64,000 nt of DNA from Cycas panzhihuaensis (taxonomy: Eukaryota > Cycadophyta), in contig CM041465.1 of the NCBI GenBank assembly GCA_023213395.1, positions 133,307,741 to 133,371,740 of the forward strand, read 5' to 3'. This document shows, piece by piece, positions 22,171-33,421 of this stretch. A program made the position numbers and the translations under genes. The number at the start of each line of letters is the position of its first letter. Positions within the stretch are counted from its first letter, which is position 1. Below the pieces are notes generated by a model, which saw only the letters and a list, made by a program, of their open reading frames with translations, did not search any database and was not told the origin of the DNA.

Positions 22171-24761
22171 TGAATCATGCTTCGAGTCATTTCCATAATT
22201 ATATTATTCATCTGCTTGCCCATGCCATTCGACTAAGGTATATATGGAGTTGTTATTTATTAATGCATTCCATGAGTTCTATAGAAAGTCTAAAAGTTTT
22301 TCGAGATTTACTTACCTCCTCTATCTAATCTAATGTATTTTATTTTGTTTCCATATTTCAATTTAGCTTTTTCCTTAAACTCTTTAGATTTATTAAAGGT
22401 TTCAAATTTACTATAGAGAAAGTAAATATAGACTTTCCTAGAAAAATCATCAACGAAAGTGAAAAAAATATCTAACACTATTGATTAAGCTTAGAGTGAT
22501 AGGTCCATATAGATTAAAGTGTATTAATTCTAATTTGCTCCTTACATGCCATTTACTTTTCTAGAAAGGAAAGCAATGTTGTTTACTAAGCAAGTAACCT
22601 TTACAAATATAAGGATGAAATACCACAATGGGAAGTCTATTAATCATTCTTGAGTTTTCTAATAATTCTAATCAATTAGAGGAAATATTACCATACTTCA
22701 AATCTCATAATTTATTATTATCAACATTTGTAATAACAAAAGCTTTTACATTCTTGTTTGTAATGATAGGGTTAGAAAGTAACTTATAAAGATTATTGCT
22801 TTCTATACACTTAGTAATTATAGTACCACATTTTTCTATATCTAAGACATAACAAAACATTCTTCATAAAAAATAATTTTTAGTCATTTCTTTTTGAGTT
22901 GTGAAATAAGGAGAAGCTTTTTTTCAATCTTAGGATAAAGAGAATATTGTTAATTTTCTAGATAATTCCTTTCATCTCAACTGCTATTATTCTAACCCCT
23001 CAAATATTTAGAGGATATTTGTACTTTAACTCTATTGATTTGTTAGGAGACTAAGGTTTTAGAGATTCAAACAACTCTTCTCAACCTATGATATGCTTGG
23101 ATACTTATAAGTCATCATACCAGACATCTTCATCTTTGAGACTAGTAATGAATATGACTATGAAAGTAGTTTCTTCTTCACCTTCGTCAAAGGTGTTCTA
23201 CTCCTTGCTATAGTTATTAGTAGGTCTTTTCCATCTTTATATCTCAATATTTTTTTATAAGTATTGATGTAGAAACTGACATATTTACTAATAATGATAG
23301 TAGATATCAAAGGATTTATAATTACTTGAGAAGTGGATAGGCTTTCCATAGTTGAAGCAGACCCTAGCATCTCTTAGAGGAATTAGTCATCATCTACCTC
23401 TATTTTCTTTCCATCTACCTTTGAATTAGCTTTTGGTGTCAAGGGCTCTTCTGTGACCTCTTGACTACCCTCGTCCTATAGGACCAAAGCTGAGTTTGGA
23501 TAGGAAAGCCTCTTTAAGCTTTATTTATTCCTCATACCTCATGTTCCTTTATTCTTTCTAGAGAAGAAGTCATATTAAAGTTTCAAGGGATATAGTAATA
23601 GTCTAATCATTATTAGTTACTAAGTTTACCATATTATCAAAGGATTTTGGTAACTTATTTACAATCATTTCAACAAGCTTTTGTTTAGGTAAATTAGCAC
23701 TGGCATTGATCAGATCATTTCTGATTGAAGTTACTTTATAAATAAACTCTGAAATACTCTTATTTTCCTTCATATGTAATTTAAATAATTCTTCTTTTAG
23801 GACCATAACTCTAGCATGACTTTTTTAACTATAGAGATTAACAAACACTTTCCAAATTTCTTTAGAGGATTTTAATCTTTCAATATATAAGGGGATCTGA
23901 GATGGATAATATCTAAGTTATTACTCTTTTATTATCTCTTTCATCCTAATTAGGTTGAGTGGCTATATCATTGGGCCTTTTTTCTACCCTTGTGGCTATG
24001 TTTTAGGTATTTTTCTCTCTTAACAAGGTTTTAATCTTAATTTTCCATACAAAATAATTGGTTTTAGTTCATTTATTCTGATTATTTAATATAAGAATGA
24101 AAGAGACCATCTTAAAGACTAAATAGAAAGTATTAGACTGATTTTAAGACTTTGGACAAGCTAGCCATATGGTTGTATGAAATTATATACAAAAGTATAG
24201 TTGTATAGATTTTAGAGAAAGGGCCCCAAAAGAAAGATCTTAATGAGAGGATTCTAGATATATAAAAATATTTGGGAGATCAACCTAAAAACTTAGAATT
24301 GCAGCTAAAGTTTCTTAAGAAAAATGCTCATAACTTAAAAAATACCTAATTAAATGACTCAAAAATAGATTCAAATGAAGTAGACTGATTAGGAAAATAA
24401 ATTTTGTTTGCCATTACTTAGAAAATTTGAGTGATTTGAGTAGAAAATGCAGATGGATCTTTAAACCTATGCAATAAAAAAAGGAGCTAAAAATGAGCTC
24501 AAATGGATTTAACCTAGTTAGAAGAAGTGGCAACCTCATCAAAATACACCTCATGGTAAAATTTCAAATGATTCTAAGAACTTTAAATTTTTTGGTTCAT
24601 ACAATATTCACTTTTTCCATACTTTGTCTACTTCTCATACTATCTTTGAGAATTAAATGACTTTTATCAATACCCTTTAATGGATTTCTTAGACACACTT
24701 ACTTCTAGTATTATTTGGTAATAGACCTCTTCTCAGAACTCTATCGGATGAGTGGTTTGCC
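22171..24761 (-). pseudogene. Copia A gag, protease and integrase core
   Basis: The minus strand shows, from right to left, gag (SISEFIYKVTSIRNDL, VNKLPKSFDNMV at 23603-23806) and a degraded CCHC knuckle near 23310-23365 (CFNYGKPIHF, two Cys replaced). Then come GAG-pre-integrase and the integrase core. The first catalytic Asp near 22505 is Asn (HFNLYGPI). The DDE Glu near 22200 is Lys (NGMGKQMN, where A-E-R-M-N is usual). The frame passes through the Gypsy B insertion into 15804-16027. Many Gln and Trp codons are stops. Confidence 0.82.
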
Positions 24762-24774
24762 CTACTCTAATACC
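24762..24774 (-). other. Copia A primer-binding site
   Basis: The minus strand reads TGGTATTAGAGTA next to the presumed LTR edge, the initiator tRNA-Met complement with transitions. Confidence 0.7.
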
Positions 24775-25020
24775 ATGTACAAAAACCTTCAACGAATGAA
24801 GATGGAATTCATTAATTGTGTGAAAGGGACTCTCTATATATATACAATAATTATTCATAATTGTTCATTATCGATACACCACTTGTTTGATACTTGTCTT
24901 TATTACAATGAAGAGGGGTTTAACACATGACCCTCATGATGTCCTAAATAAAAAATTTCCTTTAACAAAGGGTTCATTCATAAGTAAGAGTTAAGAAACA
25001 TAGACCAATTTACTTACAAA
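24775..25020 (-). repeat. Copia A 5' LTR (outer edge uncertain)
   Basis: The sequence begins at the primer-binding site with TGTAC (minus-strand end GTACA) and contains a TATA-like run at 24835-24844. The partner LTR would be left of the window, so the outer boundary given is only an estimate. Confidence 0.45.
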
Positions 25021-25990
25021 GGCTAAATACCAGGGGCACGCACATTGTTGTTAAAAGCTTTAGTCTAAATTATAAAGGTTTTAATTCTTAATACTAAAGA
25101 ATATATGTTAGGGAGCCTTTATGGATATTCTCTTCTTATATTTCATTTTGATTGAATTGAAATTACTAATTTCATAAAGTTATACTATTTTTCTTCTTTA
25201 GTTGAGATTTTTCCACTGAGGCAAGTAATGCTATTATGAAAGTATGAGACATGAGTTTAGTATATCCTTAAATCTTAGTAATTTTCTTATTCTAAATTTT
25301 ATAAGCATTTACCTTCTAGTTATTTTATGAAAATAATTCCTTACTATTGGTAAGAATAAGGTGCATGTTAAGGCATTTTGGATGTATATTCTTCTTACTT
25401 TGGATAGGTTATCCTTATTAACATAAGGGGGATTTGTGATTAGTCTTTGTGTTTCCCCTGTTAATGGTTTCAAGAGAATTATTAAAAAGATTAGTTAATA
25501 CTAGTGTTTTCAAAACACCTACACACTATTAATATATCTATATCTTTGATTCTTTAGCTCAAACAAAGACAAATATAGGTTTTAGAAAACACCTTCATAA
25601 AGCCCCCTTTAAAAAATTTTACTTCTTCTATTTAGTAAATTTTAAGAGGATTTATAGATCTAATAAAGGATTTTATCTATCTAAGTGCTCTTGTGAGGGT
25701 TGTTATGTTATGCCACCCTAAATATTTTATGTATTAAGGTATCACCAATAGGTATATCAGGTAGTTACAACTAATATTTCTATGGGTAGATACATCAACA
25801 AAAGTGGAAACCTTACTCGGTAAGAGAAAACACTCCATCAAATATAACACTACTCTTTCAAGAATGAGAATATCCAAAAACATCATTCATAAGTTATACG
25901 CTACATAAACTTGTTTCTAAATCTTTACTTATTCATCACTCTCATATTTTTTATATGGTTTAAAGGCTAGAATAATGTTCAAGGAGGCCT
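25021..25990. other. Unassigned AT-rich stretch
   Basis: No domain or repeat pair could be recognised on either strand. It may hold the rest of the Copia A LTR and the 5' end of Gypsy C. Confidence 0.5.
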
Positions 25991-26329
25991 TTAACCTAAT
26001 CTCAAATGATAATAAATCTTGAGAATTATTCATAGTCATAAACAATTCTAGAGGATGACATTATTGAGCTTGAGAAGTCTATTAAAAGTACTTAGGATAA
26101 TATTATATTAAGTTGTAAAGAGGTTCATAATACCAACACTACAACTTTGGTAGAAAATCATGGTAATCATGAAGAAAATTTTCAAGTAATAAGAAACCAA
26201 TAATAAATAAGAGAGGAGAATGAAGAGGAGACATTGTCATAGATAATAAAAGATGCCCTAGACTTGGAGCATAATCTCCATGATGTACTAGATAAAGAAA
26301 GGGATGCCGTTCTAAATTTTATGGAGATA

Positions 26330-27930
26330 ATTTAGTGACCAAGGAAAGACATCTTAAAATATTTTCCCTTATGAGTAAGAAGCTTAAAATTATCTACCTT
26401 GATATTATGTTAAGATTGTTTGTACATTCATTAGAAGGAAGAGCCTTCAAACAGTTCTAAAGCCTACAACATGGCTTGATTCCCAACTAGACTACTTTGA
26501 TAGCTATTTTTTCACCCAAATACTTCAACTTGAAATCTAATACTACCTTGGTTAGAGATTTATCTACCATAAGAAGATGGTCTAAGGGGACACTTTCATC
26601 TTTTATTACAAGGTTTATTAAAATAGTCAAACCAATTTTAATTATCGAAAGACCATCAAAGCAATTATAGCTTGAATAGATTTTAGAAGGTCTAGACTAT
26701 GGGACTTGTATGGTCATAATGGGAAGATTCCTAAATAGTTTCAATCAAGCCTAGGACATGATCTTGGAGTTTAAAAAAATGATGAATAATTTTGGTAGGA
26801 TAGATCTAACAACAAATGTAATATCACCAAAGGAGAACCTGAGAAATGGATCCAACCTAGAATCCAATTCTCAAACCCTTTTTAAGAGAATAAATAATGA
26901 CCTATAATATATAAAAATGCATATGAAGGGGAAAGAACCATAAATGCAAGTTATTATGGGGTGTAACATGGGAATTAATCATTATTAGTAAGAAACTATG
27001 ACTACATATGACAATGCTTTGGAAGAACCTCTAGCAGAAGAGACACATTCTATAGAGGTTTTAAATCAAAAGAAATAGAATATATAAACATGGTCATTCT
27101 TATTAATGAATAAAATATTAGACACAAATGCCCTCTAAAAGATTTAAATAAAATAACTAATTATTCTAGGGTAATTACCTAGGGTAATAGGCCCATTGAT
27201 CCAGGGGAGTAGTTCAAAAAAGAAATGTAGTATGTAGGACTTAAGAATGTCCAACTAAACAAATGTTCAAATAATACGATATAGTAAAGCATTTACAGAA
27301 GTACTTTATTTATATAAGCTTATATCAATCCTAAAAATCCCAAAACATAGAAGGAAGGTTCTAAATATTTTAACCCAGGAATAATAATAATAATAATAAT
27401 AAAAACACAATAAATGCTATAGAGGAAGAAAAATTACAAATAATGTATTTAACTAATAAAGAAAAAAATCCTTTATTCTACATGTTTACATATGTTCATG
27501 GGCAACACATACTTCATAACTATATAGTGGACACTAACACATCTCACAATGTGATGCCTTCTATAATCATGAAGGAACTTAGATTAAAATATACTAGAAC
27601 TGACTAATCAATAAAAGCTTTTGATAATTAAGGATCCTCCATATTAGGGTAGACAAGGGATTTGGTGTTGACCTTAATGTCTAATATAAGGATTGTAGTT
27701 CTAGTAACTATTATGGTGATAGACATGCCACCTATTTACTAGATGTTACTTGGTTGTGTCTAGATGGTAGACATAGGTGTAATACCAAATATGAGGATGA
27801 AAACCCTTATATTTCCCTTAGAAAATACCTTATCATGATCCATTAGGAAGATAGGAACCCTATGCATGTCCAAAATTGGGAAGGTAATATGTTGGGATGC
27901 TTATAGGAAGATATTAGTTTAGGAACTTAT
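26330..27930 (+). pseudogene. Gypsy C gag and protease remains
   Basis: Gag-like words run from about 26400 (SLQHGLIP, LVRDLSTIRRWSKGTLSSFITRF) to 27100, with numerous stops. A protease-like stretch near 27500-27900 contains HNYIVDTNTSHNVMPSIIM, fitting a D-T/S-G-type region followed by N-x-M-P, with Gly replaced by Asn. IDMPPIY near 27725 fits the later protease part. It is inactive. Confidence 0.6.
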
Positions 27931-27989
27931 TCTATTTTTCCTGACGATAAACCTATACCAAATAAAGAGGAGAAGGAATATTCTTTATC

Positions 27990-28530
27990 TAGAGGATTAG
28001 ATGTGTTAATCTAGATGTTATGCATTGATGGATCCAAATTAAAATTTGGAGCATGATCTAGTATAGTGCTCATATCCTCGCTAGGATATTGTTCTCCTTT
28101 TTCCTATAATCTAACCTTTGATTATATAAATAATATAGTCAAGTACAAAGCCCTCATATTAGGATTATAAAATGCTAGGGATATGAAAGTAAATGAGTTA
28201 AAAGTCATGGGGGATTCTAAGCTCATAGTCATGTAGATAAGGGGGACACTTACCACTATTTCTAAGAGGTTGAAAATATAAAACTAAGGTATTACAATTA
28301 ATGGATTGTTTTAAAGCATTTAATATTCAATACATTCCCCAAACTAAAAATCAGCTGGCACGTTCTTTAGTAGTAGTAGCTTTACCTATGAATGGAGCAT
28401 CCATCAATAGTTCTAAAAATGGATTGATAAAAGTTATTACAAGATATTTTATACTTGATAATCTAAAGTATTGGTACATATTCAATGATGACAAATACGT
28501 GAAGAATTTTATGAATAGTGAGAAATAATT
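27990..28530 (+). pseudogene. Gypsy C archaeal-type RNase H (aRNH)
   Basis: The translation shows CIDGSKLKFGA (28020-28052; first catalytic Asp), then KYKALI near 28147, where family members have E-Y-E-A-L-I. The catalytic Glu is therefore Lys. ELKVMGDSKLIVM near 28200 keeps the second Asp. The stretch IQYIPQTKNQLARSLVVVA (28320-28382) matches the usual P-R-x-x-N-x-x-A-D-x-L-A end with D changed to R. The following YWYIFNDDKYVKNFMNS is the spacer seen after aRNH in such elements. This is a second RNase H, separate from the one after RT. Confidence 0.8.
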
Positions 28531-28699
28531 TGTAGGTTAGGTTCATATATTGATGAATTGGAACTACTACCTTTAGATATTATAATCACTGCTAATGATA
28601 ATATTTATTCTGAAATCATGTGCATATGTATTAGAAAACTTTCTAAGGATCTAATTACGTTGGAGGATATTTATAATCTTGATGATTTGACAAGGAAAT

Positions 28700-30491
28700 A
28701 GAACCTAACTTGGATAGAGCCATTGAAGTGGAAATTAGAAAAGGGGGTACCCTATAATATTAGTTCTATAGTAGATCCCAAGAACATATTCTTAGGGGAA
28801 AACTACACTCAAAATGAAGTTGATAATATTCTCACATTATGTAAAGAGTCCTAAGATGTTTTCGCTTGGATCTATGATAACCTAAAGGGATTTGACCCCC
28901 AAGTCGAGCAACACGAGAGTCCTTTGAAAGAGGGGGGAAAACCTTTAAAATAAAAGTATAGATTGATTAATCCTAAAATAAGGTAGCCTATATGGAAAGA
29001 GATCCTAAAGATAAAGGATACAAATATCATATACCCTATTAGACATTTTGAATGGGTTGCTAACCTAGTGCTTGTGAAAATAAAGAATGGCAGAATAAGA
29101 CTGTATGTGGTTTTTCATAATTTAGAAAAGTCTCACTAATAGATAATTATCCCTTTCCTAAAATTGAATAACTATTGTAAACAATCACATGTTTAGGGAT
29201 GATGTCCTTATTGAATGGGTTTTTAGGCTATAATCAAATTTTGCTTAATAAAAATAACCAACATAAGATGGATTTTACAATCCTATAGGGAATGTTTTCT
29301 TATAAAGAAATGCCATTTGGTCTAATAAATGTTAGGTCCACTTTTTAAAGGGATATGGACCAAGCCTTTAAGGGCTATAATTTGTCATCATAGTGGTCTA
29401 TCTAGATGATATTCTAATGTTTTTAAAAGACAATATAGATCATGTGAATCATTTGAGACAAGTTTTAAAAGATATAGAAAATTCAATGTCTCATTAAACC
29501 CTGAAAGGACTATTTTTAGGGTCACCAAAGGTAAATTACCAGGGCATGTGATTACACTTGAAGGTACTTTCATCAACCTAGACAAGGTGAAAGCCATTCA
29601 AGAGCTACCTTTATCTTCCCATAAGAAAGCTTTGTAATCCTTTCTTAGTAAGATAAACTTCTTAATGAGATTTACCCTAAACTTTGTTAGGATAACTCTA
29701 CCTCTTAACAAATTGCTTAAGAGGGATATATTCTCCAAATGGAATTTGGTAACTAAGGATGTTTTTGAAGAAATTAGGTAAGCCATTATGTAAGTTCTAG
29801 TGCTCATTTCATTATACTTTAATAAAGATTTTATTATTTATTCTTATGCATTTGAAGGATCACATGTAGCTGTCCTACTTAAAAAGGATCATAAGAATGG
29901 GGATTGATCTATAACTTTTCTTAGTAAAAGATTGAAGGTATATTAATATAAGTACACAACTATAAAAAAGTAGGTGTATATACTACTAAAAGTTATTGAA
30001 TGGTTTAGGTATTATATATCACACAATCATATGGTAGCCTACGTCCCAATCCTGTTAAGAGCTCATTGACATATTTAGATCTTTATGGGATATGGGCAAA
30101 GTGGTTGTCCAAGATTCAAGAGTTTAACTTAGAGATTAAACTAATGAAGGCCATTATGGGATACAAGTTATGTTTCCTAATCATTTAGTTACAACTCCAA
30201 AGCTGCTAGAGTTAAAACAAAAGGAGGAAGTAAGAGATGTAAACCTAGTGAGTGCTATAAGAGAAAACCCAAACGAGTTCTCCCCTTTGTTATAGAAAAT
30301 TAAAATTTATTTATAGAATAGTGAATGCCCTTCCTTCTTGGATAGGAAAGGGTATAGAACATTACAGTTGAAATAAAATCTATATATATTAGTCTAAGGA
30401 AAATTATGTAAAAGAAATTTTAATAGGATGTTACTTGTGTGCTTGATAATAACAGAAGTGCATGATACTTTGAAAGAATTTCATATTAAGA
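28700..30491 (+). pseudogene. Gypsy C RT, RNase H and integrase start
   Basis: VDNILTLCKESQDVFAW-like text near 28815-28870 (Gln now a stop) is followed by NLKGFDP, PLKEGGKPLK, EWVANLVLVKIKNGRIRLYV (29050-29110) and a decayed palm. The catalytic VYLDDI near 29395 keeps both Asp residues. A frameshift leads to the thumb and tether (29520-29800), then the RNase H start YSYAFEGSHVAVLLKKD near 29840 and VIEWFRYYI near 30000. The last recognisable part, near 30320-30490 (CPSFLDRKGYRTLQLK, KEFHIKM), matches the run-up to the integrase HHCC finger and stops there. Confidence 0.8.
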
Positions 30492-31994
30492 TGTTGTTTC
30501 ACCAAAATATATTTCCATCTATTCTAATGATTGTTTTACTTGATTATAGACGTATTTGTTTGATTAAAAGAGATTGTATTCATTATTTAAAATAGCATGC
30601 TTTGCTTTTAATTAAATTTGATATGATTTTGATGAATTAAAATGCAGATAATGTGTGACAATTGGTGATTGAATGATGATAAATATATTATTATATCTCC
30701 CATGTGCTGATGAATAAAAACTATAGCAACCAATCTTTTCTTTTATCCATTCTAAACTACTTTTTCTTTTAATTCACTTTTTTTTTACATATTTTTCTCT
30801 TGAATTTATACTTTTATTATCAATTTATGGAGTTTTTAAGCCTCTTCTTAATCAATCATCTCTTCTAGGCCATCTTTATTATTACATGCAAATATTTTTT
30901 AAGTCTTTCATGTCATTTTCTTTTTGACTTTACATGCCACCACCCAAATTGCATGTAATTGCCCATTCTTTTGCTTGAAAACTCCTAGACTTTATAGAAC
31001 TAGTAGTTGTAGTATCTTTTGGTAAGAAAAGAAGTGGAAAAAAAGAGGATCAAGTGAGAAGAGACTTGAAGATTTTGAAAATATTGTGAAACTCCTTTTT
31101 TTACATTTGTTAAAATGTTTATCTTCTATAAAGTCTTCATATGAGCTCCAATTCTCTTATGAAAAGCTTGATAATGTTTTTCCACCACATTTTTACTTAT
31201 ATTTTGAATGATTGATGGTCATATTGTGCCTTCTTTATGTTATCTTCTCTATCTTAGCTCTAGTTCTTATTATGATTTTTATTTCCTTAGAAAAATCTTA
31301 GCTAAAAGGCCAGCCCTCTATGGAATTTTCAAGGGTTAGCTATAGTGAAGAGAGATCTTTCTATTCATCATTATTTTATATCTTTTCCCTCCCATTCTCT
31401 ATAACAATCAAAATTTTCAAGAGATTTTTTATCTAATCCCTCTTATTTTAGTCTCAGTTTTATGATATCTTTATAATTTCTCCTTTTTTCTACCTATTTT
31501 AAAAGGAAAACTAGTAAAAGATTGATAAGGTAATTTTCATTGAAAAAGTTTGTGGTTATATGGTATGGTTTTCTTGATTCTTCGCTATTTCTTTCTTCTT
31601 GTAAAAGAGCAGACAAACAGAAAATAAAGAAAGAATATGTTTTGCATGTCTTTATTGTTGCTTCTTTTATAAGAGATAGAATAAATTTATTGGTTTTATG
31701 GTTGCATGTTATTAAAATGAATGTTAGTTCTTTCCATACTCTTATGTTTGAGCTCTTAATGGATCATATGAGTGAATTTGAGCTCACATGTTGATTTTAC
31801 ATCTTGCATGTTATGTTTTATGGATTATACAAGTGAATTTTAAGCTTGCACTTTAATTTTACATCTTGTATGTTATCTTTCATGGGTTATACAAGTGAAT
31901 TTTGAGCTTACATTTGGATTGTAAACTTTGCATATTACATTCTATGGTTTGTCTCCTTCATTTAAAATTATTTCATGGTTAAAAAATTAAAAAC
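30492..31994 (+). mobile_element. Gypsy D, presumed 5' LTR and leader (left part)
   Basis: This AT-rich sequence starts TGTTGTTTCACC where the Gypsy C integrase frame stops, and it continues, across the Gypsy E insertion, into 38302-40530, which encodes a gag. It is therefore most simply the LTR and leader of the element carrying that gag. I found no second LTR copy or primer-binding site, so the boundary and label are inference. Confidence 0.4.
31761..31945. repeat. Three tandem copies of a 61-62 bp repeat
   Basis: Copies at 31761-31821, 31822-31883 and 31884-31945 share GGRTYATAYRAGTGAATTT and a CTTGYATGTTAT-like word. Identity is roughly 75-80 percent by eye. Confidence 0.75.
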
Positions 31995-32492
31995 TATAAT
32001 ATATCCTCACCTCCATAAGTGGAAGAAAGTATTAGCATGTGGAATCCATCAAAGGGTTATATGATATTGTGAATATTCTAAAGTACTTACTTATTTAGTA
32101 AGTGCCTAAATAGGCATACTCACTTATTTAGCAAGTACTCAAATAGTGGTGCTTTTGTATTACATATGTATTTAGCAAGTAGTTGTTCTCACTTATTTAG
32201 TAAGTGCACTACACATATATTTAGCAAGTAGTTACTCTTTTTGCACATGTATTTAGCAGGTAGTTATGCTCACTTATTTAGTAAGTTCTTAGAATAGAAG
32301 TAAGCATTAGTAGTTGAAGCACTATATATACCCTCTTGGGTCTTCATTGTAATTCATTCTTAGATCATATTACTAAAGAGAAAAGAACTTCGATTCTCTT
32401 TGGTAATCAATTGTCTTTTTTGGCTCTCTTTGGTGCTTAATATTTCTCTCATTTCTGTCTTTAGAGTTCTTTATTGTGGAAGATACATTACA
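31995..32492 (+). repeat. Gypsy E 5' LTR with hairpin-forming subrepeats
   Basis: It starts TATAATATATCC (TG changed to TA) and ends GATACATTACA. In the first 84 aligned bases I count nine differences from the right LTR, seven of them transitions. The U3 part (about 32088-32287) has several copies of ACTTATTTAGTAAGTG and TATTTAGCAAGTAGTT. A TATA box lies at 32323-32330. Confidence 0.92.
32323..32330 (+). promoter_or_regulatory. Gypsy E LTR TATA box
   Basis: TATATATA occurs in the context GCACTATATATACC, downstream of the subrepeat array. The same site is present in the right LTR at 38152-38159. This is the likely core promoter of the element. Confidence 0.6.
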
Positions 32493-32494
32493 AG

Positions 32495-32508
32495 TGGTAT
32501 TAGAGCCA
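32495..32508 (+). other. Gypsy E primer-binding site
   Basis: TGGTATTAGAGCCA lies two bases after the LTR. It is the initiator tRNA-Met complement with one C-to-T change. Confidence 0.88.
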
Positions 32509-33421
32509 TCTTCTAAGGCTAATTTGGTGTAATTCTTTTTTTCCCTTTTGCACTTACCTACCGTATACTCTCACCTTGCCCACTTGGATCTTGGTGATCA
32601 GAAAGTAGTAAAAGTGTTAGGTTACCTATTGTTCAGGTAGAGATTTTTAACAAAGTTTAACACTTGATAGGGCCAATTCTATAATAAATTCTTCTTTTTC
32701 TTTTCTGACCAAAATACTGTATTTTAGATCTAGATAAGGGGAAATCCTTGTTTGCTTAACCATGGGAAATTCTTTGGCATAAGCCCTAAAACTCATTGTG
32801 AAAAGTACCATGAGAACCCCAAAGTAGATGGCCAGAGTGTTTACCAGTGAAACAAGCAATGTCCCTATCCCAAATTAGATTTCCCTTCCTTGAGTGTATA
32901 TAAAGAATTGTCATTTTAAGGTAAATATTTAACTGGGGTTTTAGTAGTTGTTTCCTTCAAGAAGTAGTTGCTGCGATTCTAGAGAGTGATACTCACTTAG
33001 ACAACATTTGTGGCCAATGAGATTAACCGTAATCCTCTAGGAAGCCTTCTATCGGGGCTTCCTACCTATTCCCGTCAATGCTGCATTAGTGCTCTAAATG
33101 CTCGTAGCAAGCAAACTAGTACCAACACAAAACAAAACCTCTAAATGCTCACAACAAGCAAACTAGTACTAGTAAAAAAAAAAAAAAAATAAATAAGAAG
33201 AAGCTTTTATTTATTACCCCCCCCTAAAAAAAAAAACTTTTATTTGTCAAAAAAAAAAAAAAAGGAGTAAAATTTTGGGGACAATTGTTTATATACACCC
33301 CATTCCCTCTCATCTTATCATCCTAATTTCTTTAAACTCTAATTCTATCTCACTTATCCCTCTTCGTAAATTCCTTTCTTCTAACTAGTCCCCTATTTTT
33401 TAAACACCTTCTACAATCATC
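32509..33421 (+). other. Gypsy E 5' leader
   Basis: Non-coding leader. It contains an imperfect direct repeat (CTCTAAATGCTCGTAGCAAG near 33092 and a near copy near 33141), homopolymer A runs at 33176-33189, and the gag-proximal block TTTGGGGACAATTG followed by ACACCCCATT (33276-33306) that recurs in Gypsy A and B. Confidence 0.65.

Larger units (their letters stand above)
25991..30491 (+). mobile_element. Gypsy C: fragment of a gypsy element with archaeal-type RNase H upstream of RT
   Basis: A plus-strand gypsy internal region lacks both LTRs. The order is gag remains (about 26.3-27.2 kb), protease (about 27.5-27.9 kb), archaeal-type RNase H (27.99-28.53 kb), RT (28.7-29.8 kb), the element's own RNase H (29.8-30.1 kb) and the beginning of the integrase zinc-finger region, cut at about 30490. 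The position of the extra RNase H before RT is the notable feature. Confidence 0.75.

Noticed and set aside
27379-27402. AAT trinucleotide run in Gypsy C as a possible regulatory element
   Set aside because: It is a short simple repeat within decayed coding sequence with no further support.
31540-31794. 84-codon plus-strand open frame rich in Leu, Phe and Val
   Set aside because: It overlaps the tandem repeat and non-coding leader and has no recognisable motif, so it is treated as chance.
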